Source: Gammaproteobacteria bacterium
Lineage (GTDB): Bacteria; Pseudomonadota; Gammaproteobacteria; Pseudomonadales; UBA3067
NCBI GenBank assembly: GCA_019090565.1
Contig: JAHRVS010000328.1
Location: 1-5,443, forward strand
Reading direction: 5' to 3'
DNA: 5,443 nucleotides
Shown: positions 1-5,411 of the stretch, piece after piece
How positions within the stretch are numbered: the first letter of the stretch is position 1
Layout: the number at the start of each line of letters is the position of its first letter
Translations under genes and position numbers: made by a program
Notes under the pieces: generated by a model
Told to the model about the DNA's origin: nothing
The model's database searches: none
Seen by the model: the letters and a program-made list of their open reading frames with translations, nothing else

Positions 1-2
1 AC

Positions 3-278
3 CTCATTCCGCTGTGTCACCCACTGATGCTCACCTCCATCAAAGTGGATTTTGACGTGAATCGTGAAACGGGCCAGATTCTGGTGACGAGTCGATGTAA
101 GCTTTCGGGTAAAACTGGCGTCGAAATGGAAGCACTAACCGCAGCTTCTATCGCTGCACTCACGGTTTATGACATGTGCAAAGCGGTCGACAAAGGGATC
201 ATAATCGGTGAGATAAAACTGGTAGAAAAGCTGGGCGGTAAAAGCGGCCACTGGAAATCAAATGAAACGAATTATTAA
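3..278 (+). CDS. moaC: Cyclic pyranopterin monophosphate synthase MoaC, 3' part (5' end outside window)
   Basis: MoaC acts with the radical-SAM enzyme MoaA in the first step of molybdenum cofactor synthesis, converting 3',8-cyclo-7,8-dihydro-GTP to cyclic pyranopterin monophosphate in the cytoplasm. The reading frame is already open at the window edge: codons from base 3 give LIPLCHPLM, a MoaC signature, so the Met at 27 is internal and not the start. About 91 residues are visible; the family is about 160 long, so roughly the first 70 are missing. Family active-site residues can be placed by alignment from memory to E. coli MoaC: His77 at bases 18-20, Asp128 at 171-173 and Lys131 at 180-182 (in YDMCKAV), and Lys147 at 228-230 (in EKLGGKSG). 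The stop is TAA at 276-278. moaD follows after 20 bases, so the genes are probably co-transcribed from a promoter left of the window. Identification is very secure. Confidence 0.97.
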   Translation, partial: LIPLCHPLMLTSIKVDFDVNRETGQILVTSRCKLSGKTGVEMEALTAASIAALTVYDMCKAVDKGIIIGEIKLVEKLGGKSGHWKSNETNY

Positions 279-298
279 CAAGCTAGAGGGCAATCAGC

Positions 299-556
299 AT
301 GCGCATTAAGGTTTGTTATTTTGCTCGGTTGCGAGAAAAACTGGGTATTTCAGATGAAATTATAGACCTGCCTGATAATTGCGGTAATATCAGCAGCGTT
401 AGGGCGGTCCTTCAGAAGCGGGATGAAATATGGCAGCAAGCCTTTGCATCGGACCAGAGTGTGCTAAGCGCCTTGAACCATGAAATGGTAACAAGCGATC
501 ACCAACTTGAAGCGGGCGATGAGCTGGCATTTTTCCCCCCAGTTACGGGAGGTTAG
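299..556 (+). CDS. moaD: Molybdopterin synthase small subunit (sulfur carrier) MoaD
   Basis: MoaD is a ubiquitin-fold sulfur carrier. Its C-terminal glycine is adenylated by MoeB and converted to a thiocarboxylate, which gives sulfur to the pterin inside the MoaD2-MoaE2 molybdopterin synthase. The 85-residue product has the usual family length. It opens with a beta strand and the family-typical FARLREKLG segment (residues 8-16), and ends EAGDELAFFPPVTGG with the obligatory terminal Gly-Gly (84-85). The ATG at 299 is preceded by GAGGG at 286-290, eight bases upstream, which supports this start. It lies 20 bases after moaC and 4 bases before the moaE start. The Gly-Gly codons GGA GGT also serve as the Shine-Dalgarno sequence of moaE. 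Nothing is missing or truncated. Confidence 0.96.
   Translation: MRIKVCYFARLREKLGISDEIIDLPDNCGNISSVRAVLQKRDEIWQQAFASDQSVLSALNHEMVTSDHQLEAGDELAFFPPVTGG
548..552 (+). promoter_or_regulatory. moaE ribosome binding site inside the moaD Gly-Gly codons
   Basis: GGAGG lies at 548-552, with eight bases between it and the ATG at 561. It is formed by the two C-terminal glycine codons of moaD (GGA GGT). It decides the moaE start: an in-frame ATG at 507 lies within moaD and would add 18 residues that do not fit the family. The arrangement suggests translational coupling of the two synthase subunits (inference). Confidence 0.8.
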
Positions 557-560
557 CGCG

Positions 561-1013
561 ATGATCCGATTACAAATGGAAGACTTTGATACGGGAGCTG
601 AAATAAATGCTTTACATAGTATGGGGTCCCATATTGGCGCAGTAGTAAGTTTTGTCGGCTTTGTGAGGGAGTTTTCCGATGAAAGCCGCCTCGATGCCAT
701 TGAGCTGGAACATTACCCACAAATGACGCAAAAAAGTTTAGAGCGTATTGCTACCGAGGCGAAATCTCGCTGGAATATAGAGCGCGTTATCATTATTCAT
801 CGCATTGGACGTCTCACGCCTGATGAGCAGATTGTGTTTGTAGGCGTAGCGAGTTCTCATCGTAGTGAAGCATTTAGCGCCTGCGAATTTGTCATCGATA
901 CCCTAAAAACACAGGCGCCATTTTGGAAAAAAGAATGTTTTTCTACAGGTGATCAATGGGTGGACGCAAAGCTTAGTGATACGAGCAAGTCGGACCGATG
1001 GAAATCGAATTAA
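561..1013 (+). CDS. moaE: Molybdopterin synthase catalytic subunit MoaE
   Basis: MoaE binds cyclic pyranopterin monophosphate and, with thiocarboxylated MoaD, inserts the two dithiolene sulfurs to make molybdopterin. From ATG 561 the product is 150 residues, matching the E. coli protein in length and along its sequence. Visible family blocks are FVGFVRE (31-37), LEHYPQMT (49-56), HRIGRLTPDE (80-89), FVGVASSHRSEAF (93-105) and LKTQAPFWKKE (115-125). By alignment from memory, Lys116 and Lys123 correspond to the catalytic Lys119 and Lys126 of E. coli, and His100-Arg101 to the substrate-pocket HR pair. It is the last gene of the moa cluster here. The next gene, rluE, is convergent, with stops 111 bases apart. 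No convincing terminator hairpin was seen after the stop. The protein looks intact. Confidence 0.96.
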   Translation: MIRLQMEDFDTGAEINALHSMGSHIGAVVSFVGFVREFSDESRLDAIELEHYPQMTQKSLERIATEAKSRWNIERVIIIHRIGRLTPDEQIVFVGVASSHRSEAFSACEFVIDTLKTQAPFWKKECFSTGDQWVDAKLSDTSKSDRWKSN

Positions 1014-1124
1014 AAGGGAGTGTTAAAGAGAGTGCCAGACAGTTACCGTTTCTCGTTGGGGCTAAATTGTTAGCATTGCATTGTTAAAAAACAAAACGCA
1101 TAAGCTTTAAAGTTGTCCTGAGGG

Positions 1125-1757
1125 TTATTTTCGTGATGGTTTGCGACGATTCCGTTTGGGTGGGGCTTTCCGTTGTGGCTTTGTGTTTGGCGGCCTGGCT
1201 TCTTGATGATCATCCAATGGGATGTCTGCAAAAACCCAGTGACCTGATTTAAGGTTGTTAATATTCCAAGGGCCGATAGAGTAACGGATTAAACGCAGAG
1301 TGGGGAAGCCGATGGCTGCGGTCATGCGCCTGACTTGCCTATTTCGGCCTTCGGTCAGGCTTATTTCTAGCCAACTAGTGGGCAAGTTTTTTCTTTCGCG
1401 AATAGGTGGGTTACGATCCCATAGGGTTGGTGGCTGCATAATGCGCACGGCTGCATTTTTTGTTGGGCCATCCTTCAGTTCGATACCAGAACGCAGAGGT
1501 TTGATATCATTTTCGTTGGGTAGCCCTTCAACCTGCACCCAGTATGTTTTGGCCATTTTTTTACGAGGATGGCTGATTCGTTGCTGTAGCGCCCCATCAT
1601 TTGTTAGCAAAATAAGTCCTTCCGAATCATAATCGAGCCTTCCCGCAGGGTAGTAGCCTTTATAGTGAATAAAGTCTGCCAAGCAGCTGCGTTCTTCTTT
1701 GTCTGTAAATTGAGAAAGAACCTGGAAAGGTTTATTGAAGCAAATAACCTGATTCAT
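1125..1757 (-). CDS. rluE: 23S rRNA pseudouridine synthase RluE-type
   Basis: A member of the RsuA branch of pseudouridine synthases. E. coli RluE isomerises U2457 of 23S rRNA, in the peptidyl-transferase region. The 210-residue protein carries the catalytic motif AGRLDYDSEGLILLTNDG (38-55, cut at 18 residues) with the nucleophile Asp42. It also has the RluE-typical block LWDRNPPIRERKNLPTSWL (112-130) and the family motif EGRNRQVRRMTA (136-147), followed by FPTLRLIRYSIG (151-162). That middle block is what separates it from RluB and RsuA. There is no N-terminal S4 domain, as expected for RluE. The final 24 residues (187-210) are a Lys/Arg/Pro-rich tail beyond the core, probably RNA-binding (inference). 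The ATG at 1757 is preceded by AAGGA with an 11-base gap, a little long. It is transcribed leftward, downstream of cysK but separated by 228 bases, so probably has its own promoter; I could not place one with confidence. Confidence 0.93.
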   Translation of the reverse strand: MNQVICFNKPFQVLSQFTDKEERSCLADFIHYKGYYPAGRLDYDSEGLILLTNDGALQQRISHPRKKMAKTYWVQVEGLPNENDIKPLRSGIELKDGPTKNAAVRIMQPPTLWDRNPPIRERKNLPTSWLEISLTEGRNRQVRRMTAAIGFPTLRLIRYSIGPWNINNLKSGHWVFADIPLDDHQEARPPNTKPQRKAPPKRNRRKPSRK

Positions 1758-1816
1758 TGGAGAGGTATTCCTTGGTGCAGCGCTAAAATAAGCGATGCGG
1801 GTATGATCGACTTCTC

Positions 1817-1829
1817 ACAACATTGTTGT
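1817..1829. repeat. Perfect short palindrome in the rluE leader (possible operator)
   Basis: ACAACA-T-TGTTGT is a perfect inverted repeat with a single central base. It lies about 60 bases upstream of the rluE start in the 228-base gap between cysK and rluE. The size and symmetry fit a small operator, but no regulator can be named, and a chance origin is possible in AT-rich spacer DNA. Confidence 0.3.
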
Positions 1830-1936
1830 AAGCGGTAGATAAGCGTGGCAACGTTTTGTCGGTAACGGATTCAGGTATTTTTAGAGAAGCCCTTAAGTAA
1901 AAATCAAATAAGTGAAATTGCTTTGTGCTTAATTAA

Positions 1937-1963
1937 ACCTCCCCGCGGCCAAGCAAGGGAGGT
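1937..1963 (-). terminator. Probable cysK terminator hairpin
   Basis: Read on the - strand, ACCTCCC (1963-1957) pairs with GGGAGGT (1943-1937) across a 13-base GC-rich loop, followed by TTAATTAA. It begins 23 bases after the cysK stop. The stem is strong but the T tract is short and interrupted, so it may be a weak intrinsic terminator or an mRNA 3' end stabiliser. A further GGAGG just upstream (1968-1964) could pair with the same CCTCC arm instead. Confidence 0.5.
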
Positions 1964-1985
1964 GCCTCCTGGCTATTACGTATGG

Positions 1986-2951
1986 TTATTGGGTAGTTTC
2001 TTGCTCACTGAATTCTTCTTCAAAAAGTGCAGTAGATAGGTATCGTTCTGCAGAGTCTGGCAGTATGACAACAATTGTCTTATCTTTATGTTGCTCTTGC
2101 TCTGCGACTCTTACTGCTGCCGCGACGGCCGCTCCACTGGAAATGCCTGCTAGAATGCCTTCTTTTTTCATGAGTAAGTGTGCATATTTCATAGCATCTT
2201 CATTACTTATTTGTTCCACTTGATCAATAAGTGATAAGTCAAGATTTTTAGGAATAAAGCCTGCGCCAATTCCTTGGATTTTGTGGGGAGCGTGCTGGAT
2301 ATCTTCACCATTCATTGTATTGGTGATCGAAGTGGAGTCTGTGGGCTCTACAGCGACAGCAGTGATCGCTTTCTTTTGGGTGTTTTTAATGTAACGCGAT
2401 ATACCCGTAATGGTTCCACCGGTGCCCACGCCGGCAATGACAATGTCTACCTCACCATCGGTGTCTTGCCAGATCTCTGGCCCAGTGGTTTTTTCGTGAA
2501 TTTCGGGATTTGCAGGGTTTTCGAACTGCTGAAGCATCAAATGGGATGCAGGGTCGCTGTCAACCACTTTCTGTGCGGCAGCGATGGCACCTTTGATGCC
2601 TATTTTTGGGTCGGTGAGTATGAGTTCTGCACCCAAGGCCTTCATGACTTTTCTTCTTTCGAGACTAAAGCTGGATGGCATGGTCAGCTTTAATTTGTAG
2701 CCCCTTGCGGCAGCAACGTATGCGAGGGCGATTCCGGTATTGCCACTGGTGGGTTCAACAATGGTCATCCCTGGTTTGAGCGCGCCGCGTTTCTCTGCAT
2801 CCCATACCATGTTGGCACCGATTCGACACTTGATAGAAGCGGCTGGGTTTCGACTCTCAATTTTACCGTAGACCTTTCCATCAGTAATGCGGCTCAGGCG
2901 TACAAGAGGCGTATTCCCAATAGTAAAGGTGTTGTCTTCATAAATAGGCAT
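1986..2951 (-). CDS. cysK: Cysteine synthase A (O-acetylserine sulfhydrylase A)
   Basis: A PLP enzyme that replaces the acetate of O-acetylserine with sulfide to give cysteine, the last step of assimilatory sulfur metabolism. In relatives it also forms a complex with serine acetyltransferase CysE. The 321-residue protein fits the family (323 in E. coli). PLP-binding Lys41 sits in SRNPAASIKCRIGANM (33-48). The substrate loop PTSGNTG is at 67-73, the phosphate loop GVGTGGT at 174-180, and GISSGAA at 269-275 contains Ser272, which contacts the pyridine nitrogen. The SRNP block, the length and the IQGIGAGFIP segment (225-234) favour CysK over the CysM isozyme. ATG at 2951 has AAGGA 9 bases upstream. 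An almost identical leader (ACCAAGGAA followed by ACCT) precedes rluE. It is probably a single-gene unit: 288 bases separate it from the MFS stop, and a hairpin follows it. Confidence 0.97.
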   Translation of the reverse strand: MPIYEDNTFTIGNTPLVRLSRITDGKVYGKIESRNPAASIKCRIGANMVWDAEKRGALKPGMTIVEPTSGNTGIALAYVAAARGYKLKLTMPSSFSLERRKVMKALGAELILTDPKIGIKGAIAAAQKVVDSDPASHLMLQQFENPANPEIHEKTTGPEIWQDTDGEVDIVIAGVGTGGTITGISRYIKNTQKKAITAVAVEPTDSTSITNTMNGEDIQHAPHKIQGIGAGFIPKNLDLSLIDQVEQISNEDAMKYAHLLMKKEGILAGISSGAAVAAAVRVAEQEQHKDKTIVVILPDSAERYLSTALFEEEFSEQETTQ

Positions 2952-3054
2952 TGCAGGTTTTCCTTGGTATGTAGATGTCGCTTTTATGCGTTAATGGCCA
3001 TGGGTTGAGTTCAGACTTGCTTTACATGTGGTTTAAAAGGGGCTGAATGGTTTA

Positions 3055-3083
3055 ATGATGCCTTTTTTTATCGGTAGTTCCAA
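3055..3083 (-). promoter_or_regulatory. Weak candidate sigma-70 promoter for cysK
   Basis: On the - strand, TTGGAA (3083-3078) and CATCAT (3060-3055) are 17 bases apart, each matching four of six consensus positions. The start site would fall about 95 bases upstream of the cysK ATG. A poor -10 is compatible with activator dependence, and a dyad lies directly upstream at 3102-3129. This is the best match I found in the gap but it is not strong. Confidence 0.25.
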
Positions 3084-3101
3084 GTACATTTAAACGGGCG
3101 G

Positions 3102-3129
3102 TAATCACCCATTGGGTAACCGGTGATTA
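3102..3129. repeat. 8-bp inverted repeat upstream of cysK
   Basis: TAATCACC (3102-3109) and GGTGATTA (3122-3129) are perfectly complementary, with a 12-base centre. Inside it a second dyad, ACCCA-T-TGGGT (3107-3117), overlaps the left arm. No T tract follows on either strand, so this is not a clear intrinsic terminator. It lies between the MFS stop and the cysK start, upstream of the candidate cysK -35, so an operator or activator site is possible. CysB control of cysK is known in enteric bacteria, but I cannot recognise a CysB site here. Confidence 0.45.
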
Positions 3130-3239
3130 ATGAAACACGAGGGTTTGAAATTCCACCTTGTTTTAAATAGCCTGAAGAACAGGAAAAATAAGAAATACCG
3201 TTGCCATACTGAGTGCATTGAAGGTGGGGACGGTTGCGC

Positions 3240-4436
3240 TTACTTGGTTGCAAGCTTGGTGATTGGCACCGGCTTTATTCGTGATGTGTAAGCAACTCCT
3301 ACCATTAGTATTAGAATAAATGGCAGGCAGGCCCATTGCACAACGTCCCAGCCAAAAGCTCCCATAATTGCTCCAGCACTGAGGGCCGTCAATGCTTGAA
3401 ATCCGAAAATGCAAGTGTCATTGATGGCTTGAACTGTGTACTTTTCTGAATCACGGTGAGTCTGGGTGAGGGCAGTGGTACCGGAAATGAACAAAAAATT
3501 CCATCCGACACCCAGTAGAATAAGGGCCGTCCAATAATTCAAGAAATTACTGTCCCACAAAGCAAATCCGATACAGGCAGCCATCGACAGTGCACCTGCG
3601 ATCATCATGCGAAACACCCCAAAACGTGCCACCAAGTACCCGCTCACCAGAGAGGGTAAAAACATCGCAATGATATGGCTTTGAATCACCGTCGCGGTAT
3701 CCCCAACAGAAAATCCGCTGTGCACATGCATGCTAACTGGGGTGACCGTCATGATTAAGCCCATCATACCTGAGGCAACGGTGCTGGCCGCGACCGCAGT
3801 GATAAAGAGGGGTTGTCGAACTAAAGCTCCAGTCTTACGAGCAGGAAGGTTTTCGACTCTGGCGAGTTTGTCAGGTAGTGTGTTTTGGTAAAAGAGTAAG
3901 GATAGAATTGCTCCTATCATTAGAACGCTGAGTCCGACAAACGACCCTGCATAAAGGTGTTTGCCTAGACTGTTTACCAGTAATGTTGCTACTTCAGGTC
4001 CTATGTAGGCGGCAACGATTCCCCCCAGCATCATGAAGGATATGGCTTTGCTAGCACCTTCGCTAGGAACGCTTTCGGCTGCGGCAAATCGATACTGCTG
4101 CACAAAGGCGTTATTGACGCCAATCAGAAAGCAGGCTAGGCAAAAAATGGCGAAAACCTCGCTAGTGATACCATAGGCTGCAATGAGCCCAGAAGAAACG
4201 CCAATTCCAGCGGCGGATATAAACGCCAGTTTACGACCGACAGCTTGCATTAAGCGGGCGGCAGGGATAATCGTAAGCGCCCCGCCGATCACCATTAAGG
4301 CGACGGGAAGGGTCGCCCATTGAGGTGAAGGGGCAAGGGTATTGCCTACAATTCCGCCCAGCAATACGGATATAGCGGGGCCGGTCATGGCGAAGGACTG
4401 GGCAAGGGTGAGTGAAACAACATTCCTATTTAGCAA
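3240..4436 (-). CDS. MFS transporter, substrate unknown
   Basis: A 398-residue integral membrane protein with twelve hydrophobic segments, roughly at 6-31, 40-63, 70-90, 94-116, 130-154, 162-183, 210-234, 250-270, 275-294, 301-323, 342-362 and 366-385. A hydrophilic middle loop (about 184-208) splits it into two six-helix halves, as in the major facilitator superfamily. Between helices 2 and 3, RLMQAVGRK (61-69) fits the cytoplasmic MFS motif A. The AAAESVPSEGASKAISFMML segment (118-137) recalls a bacterial MFS group that includes the RfnT riboflavin transporters, but this comparison is from memory and the substrate is not assigned. The first codon is TTG: no in-frame ATG exists upstream before the stop at 4491-4493, the first internal Met is residue 17 within helix 1, and AGGAG lies 8 bases ahead. 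It is divergent from the HIT gene and upstream of cysK, with no evident functional tie to either. Confidence 0.88.
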   Translation of the reverse strand: MLNRNVVSLTLAQSFAMTGPAISVLLGGIVGNTLAPSPQWATLPVALMVIGGALTIIPAARLMQAVGRKLAFISAAGIGVSSGLIAAYGITSEVFAIFCLACFLIGVNNAFVQQYRFAAAESVPSEGASKAISFMMLGGIVAAYIGPEVATLLVNSLGKHLYAGSFVGLSVLMIGAILSLLFYQNTLPDKLARVENLPARKTGALVRQPLFITAVAASTVASGMMGLIMTVTPVSMHVHSGFSVGDTATVIQSHIIAMFLPSLVSGYLVARFGVFRMMIAGALSMAACIGFALWDSNFLNYWTALILLGVGWNFLFISGTTALTQTHRDSEKYTVQAINDTCIFGFQALTALSAGAIMGAFGWDVVQWACLPFILILMVGVAYTSRIKPVPITKLATK

Positions 4437-4444
4437 AGATAGGG

Positions 4445-4449
4445 CTCCT
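4445..4449 (-). promoter_or_regulatory. Shine-Dalgarno sequence fixing the TTG start of the MFS gene
   Basis: On the - strand AGGAG lies eight bases before TTG at 4436-4434. The only nearby ATG (in GGAATGTTG) is out of frame and there is no in-frame ATG upstream, so this site supports a TTG start. Confidence 0.7.
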
Positions 4450-4506
4450 AGCGGGCTAATGCAGCACGGATAGATGGGGTAAAAGGGACCTCAAGAATCG
4501 ATTAAA

Positions 4507-4536
4507 TAGACACAAATCAAAGTGTAATGCTATTTT
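4507..4536 (+). promoter_or_regulatory. Likely sigma-70 promoter of the HIT gene (extended -10)
   Basis: TAGACA (4507-4512, five of six matches to TTGACA) and TATTTT (4531-4536) are 18 bases apart, with TG at 4528-4529 giving an extended -10. Transcription would start near 4543, leaving a leader of about 65 bases. Between the two elements lies the short dyad ACAC-N8-GTGT (4510-4525), a plausible repressor position (inference). Confidence 0.5.
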
Positions 4537-4570
4537 CTCTAGAATCCCAATGCGGTAACCTTTCGCTGGA

Positions 4571-4590
4571 CACTTTTCCCAAGAAAAGTG
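4571..4590. repeat. Perfect 8-bp hairpin in the MFS/HIT divergent region
   Basis: CACTTTTC (4571-4578) and GAAAAGTG (4583-4590) are perfectly complementary around CCAA. If the promoter at 4507-4536 is right, the hairpin lies in the HIT leader RNA and ends 8 bases before the AGAGG ribosome binding site (4599-4603). It could act as an RNA hairpin near the ribosome site, or as a DNA operator serving both divergent genes. It has no T tail, so it is not a terminator. Confidence 0.55.
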
Positions 4591-4609
4591 GATTGAGTAG
4601 AGGTGCCAA

Positions 4610-5062
4610 ATGGCCGAGTGTATTTTTTGTCAAATTGCGAAGAAGGAAATGCCTGCGAGTATTGTATATGAGGATGAGCAATGCCTAGTGTTTATGGATA
4701 TATTCCCCATTAAGGAAGGGCATACACTGGTTATTCCTAAAACGCATGGGGCCTTTCTGCACGAACTAGATGATGCCTTGCGAGAGCATTTATTTAAAGT
4801 CGCAAACGCTGTGCTGCTGGCTCAGCGCACCGCGGGTATTACGCTTGATGGCGCCAATTTATTAGTGAATGATGGTAAAGCCGCAAACCAGCATGTACCG
4901 CACGTACACATCCATGTCTTGCCGCGTGAGCACGGAGACATCGCTAAAGTTGCCTGGACGTTTTTGACGCGCATGCTGAATTTTTTCGGGAAAGACAAAA
5001 AGAGGGCAAAGCTAGACCAATTAGCGAGAAATATTAGTCAGCATCTTCCTGAAAAACTGTAG
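4610..5062 (+). CDS. HIT-family (histidine triad) nucleotide-binding protein
   Basis: A small cytoplasmic protein of the histidine-triad superfamily, whose members hydrolyse or transfer nucleoside monophosphates from phosphoramidates, AMP-lysine or dinucleoside polyphosphates. The physiological substrate of this one cannot be told. The triad is HVHIHVL (98-104), with His100 the expected nucleophile, and PR at 105-106 follows. Other family blocks are the N-terminal CIFCQIA (4-10, a CxxC that often helps bind zinc in this group), YEDEQCLVFMDIFPIKEGHTLVIPK (split at 20-30 and 31-44), and NLLVNDGKAANQ (83-94). The 150-residue length resembles Bacillus Hit rather than the shorter E. coli HinT. After the triad, residues 107-150 form a basic, helical-looking tail containing FFGKDKKRAK (125-134). 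ATG 4610 has AGAGG six bases upstream. It stands alone: the MFS gene is divergent and nothing supportable follows. Confidence 0.93.
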   Translation: MAECIFCQIAKKEMPASIVYEDEQCLVFMDIFPIKEGHTLVIPKTHGAFLHELDDALREHLFKVANAVLLAQRTAGITLDGANLLVNDGKAANQHVPHVHIHVLPREHGDIAKVAWTFLTRMLNFFGKDKKRAKLDQLARNISQHLPEKL

Positions 5063-5411
5063 AAGTGGCTTTTTGTGTCTTCAGCGGTGAGCACTATCTT
5101 GCGAATGGCTGGCGCCTGATGCGTCACTCCGCTCCCAGTTCTGTTTTAAAATGGAGGAGTTTCCGGGGTAGCGCTTCGAGCGGAGGCTCTATTTTTCCTT
5201 TTAATCGTCATATGGTGACTCCTTTCGGTAGTAATTGGCGCGCGGAGTCAGCGTGGTGTTTTAGGGAAGCGAGGACGCTGTCGGCAGCCCAACAAAACAA
5301 CAAGTCTTGTAACTATTTGTTTTTGTTGGAATATAGAGACTTCTTGCCTGTTGTTATTTATGCTAATGCGCTTTGATCAGCCTTACTGTAAGTATCTACC
5401 CCTCCTGAAAC
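5063..5411. other. Gene-free stretch after the HIT gene
   Basis: No coding region here can be supported. A GTG-started frame at 5065-5376 gives 103 residues, but it has no ribosome binding site (it starts two bases after the HIT stop), no recognisable motif and an unusual composition rich in Ser, Arg, Phe and Trp. The stretch contains two dyads: TGACTCC (5216-5222) with GGAGTCA (5244-5250), and an AT-rich hairpin at 5289-5329. No tRNA, rRNA or clear terminator was seen. It may be spacer, a small-RNA locus, or the flank of an origin-like region (see 5412-5443). Confidence 0.6.
5289..5329. repeat. AT-rich long-stem hairpin
   Basis: The left arm 5289-5300 (CCAACAAAACAA) pairs with 5317-5329 (TTGTTTTTGTTGG) over 12 base pairs with one bulged T. 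The 16-base loop sequence overlaps a nested perfect palindrome, ACAAG-T-CTTGT (5300-5310). The right arm is T-rich, but no separate T tract follows, so an intrinsic terminator role for the HIT transcript is only possible. The low GC would equally suit a DNA-unwinding or regulatory role. Confidence 0.45.

Noticed and set aside
507..560. Earlier in-frame ATG giving an 18-residue N-terminal extension of MoaE
   Set aside because: It lies inside moaD, adds residues without family support, and the ATG at 561 has a proper GGAGG.
252..1010. Near-identical ends of moaC and moaE (TGGAAATC-A/G-AAT at 252-263 and 999-1010, both coding WKSN), considered as a duplicated or recombined tail
   Set aside because: Eleven of twelve matching bases in two short protein tails is compatible with chance; no extended homology surrounds them.
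1061..1074. GCTAA-ATTG-TTAGC hairpin between moaE and rluE as a terminator
   Set aside because: Only 5 bp, AT-rich and not followed by a T tract on either strand in a suitable position.
1300..1632. + strand frame of 110 residues
   Set aside because: Lies antisense within rluE, whose family motifs are clear.
2274..2693. + strand frame of 139 residues
   Set aside because: Lies antisense within cysK, whose identity is certain.
3068..3253. 61-residue - strand frame in the cysK upstream gap
   Set aside because: No recognisable motif, no clear ribosome binding site, and it spans the dyad and candidate promoter of cysK.
3163..3414. - strand frame ending in a hydrophobic stretch (residues like FNALSMATVFLIFPVLQAI) just past the MFS stop; considered as a frameshifted MFS C terminus or a small membrane protein
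   Set aside because: The MFS protein already has twelve helices and a normal hydrophilic end, the frame overlaps the MFS gene for most of its length, and no ribosome binding site stands out. Most likely an out-of-frame shadow.
4437..4609. FNR-type or other named regulator site in the divergent region
   Set aside because: Only a half match (ATCAA) without its partner arm; no named consensus fits.
5065..5376. 103-residue GTG-started frame after the HIT gene
   Set aside because: Starts two bases after the HIT stop without a ribosome site; composition and lack of motifs argue against a real protein.
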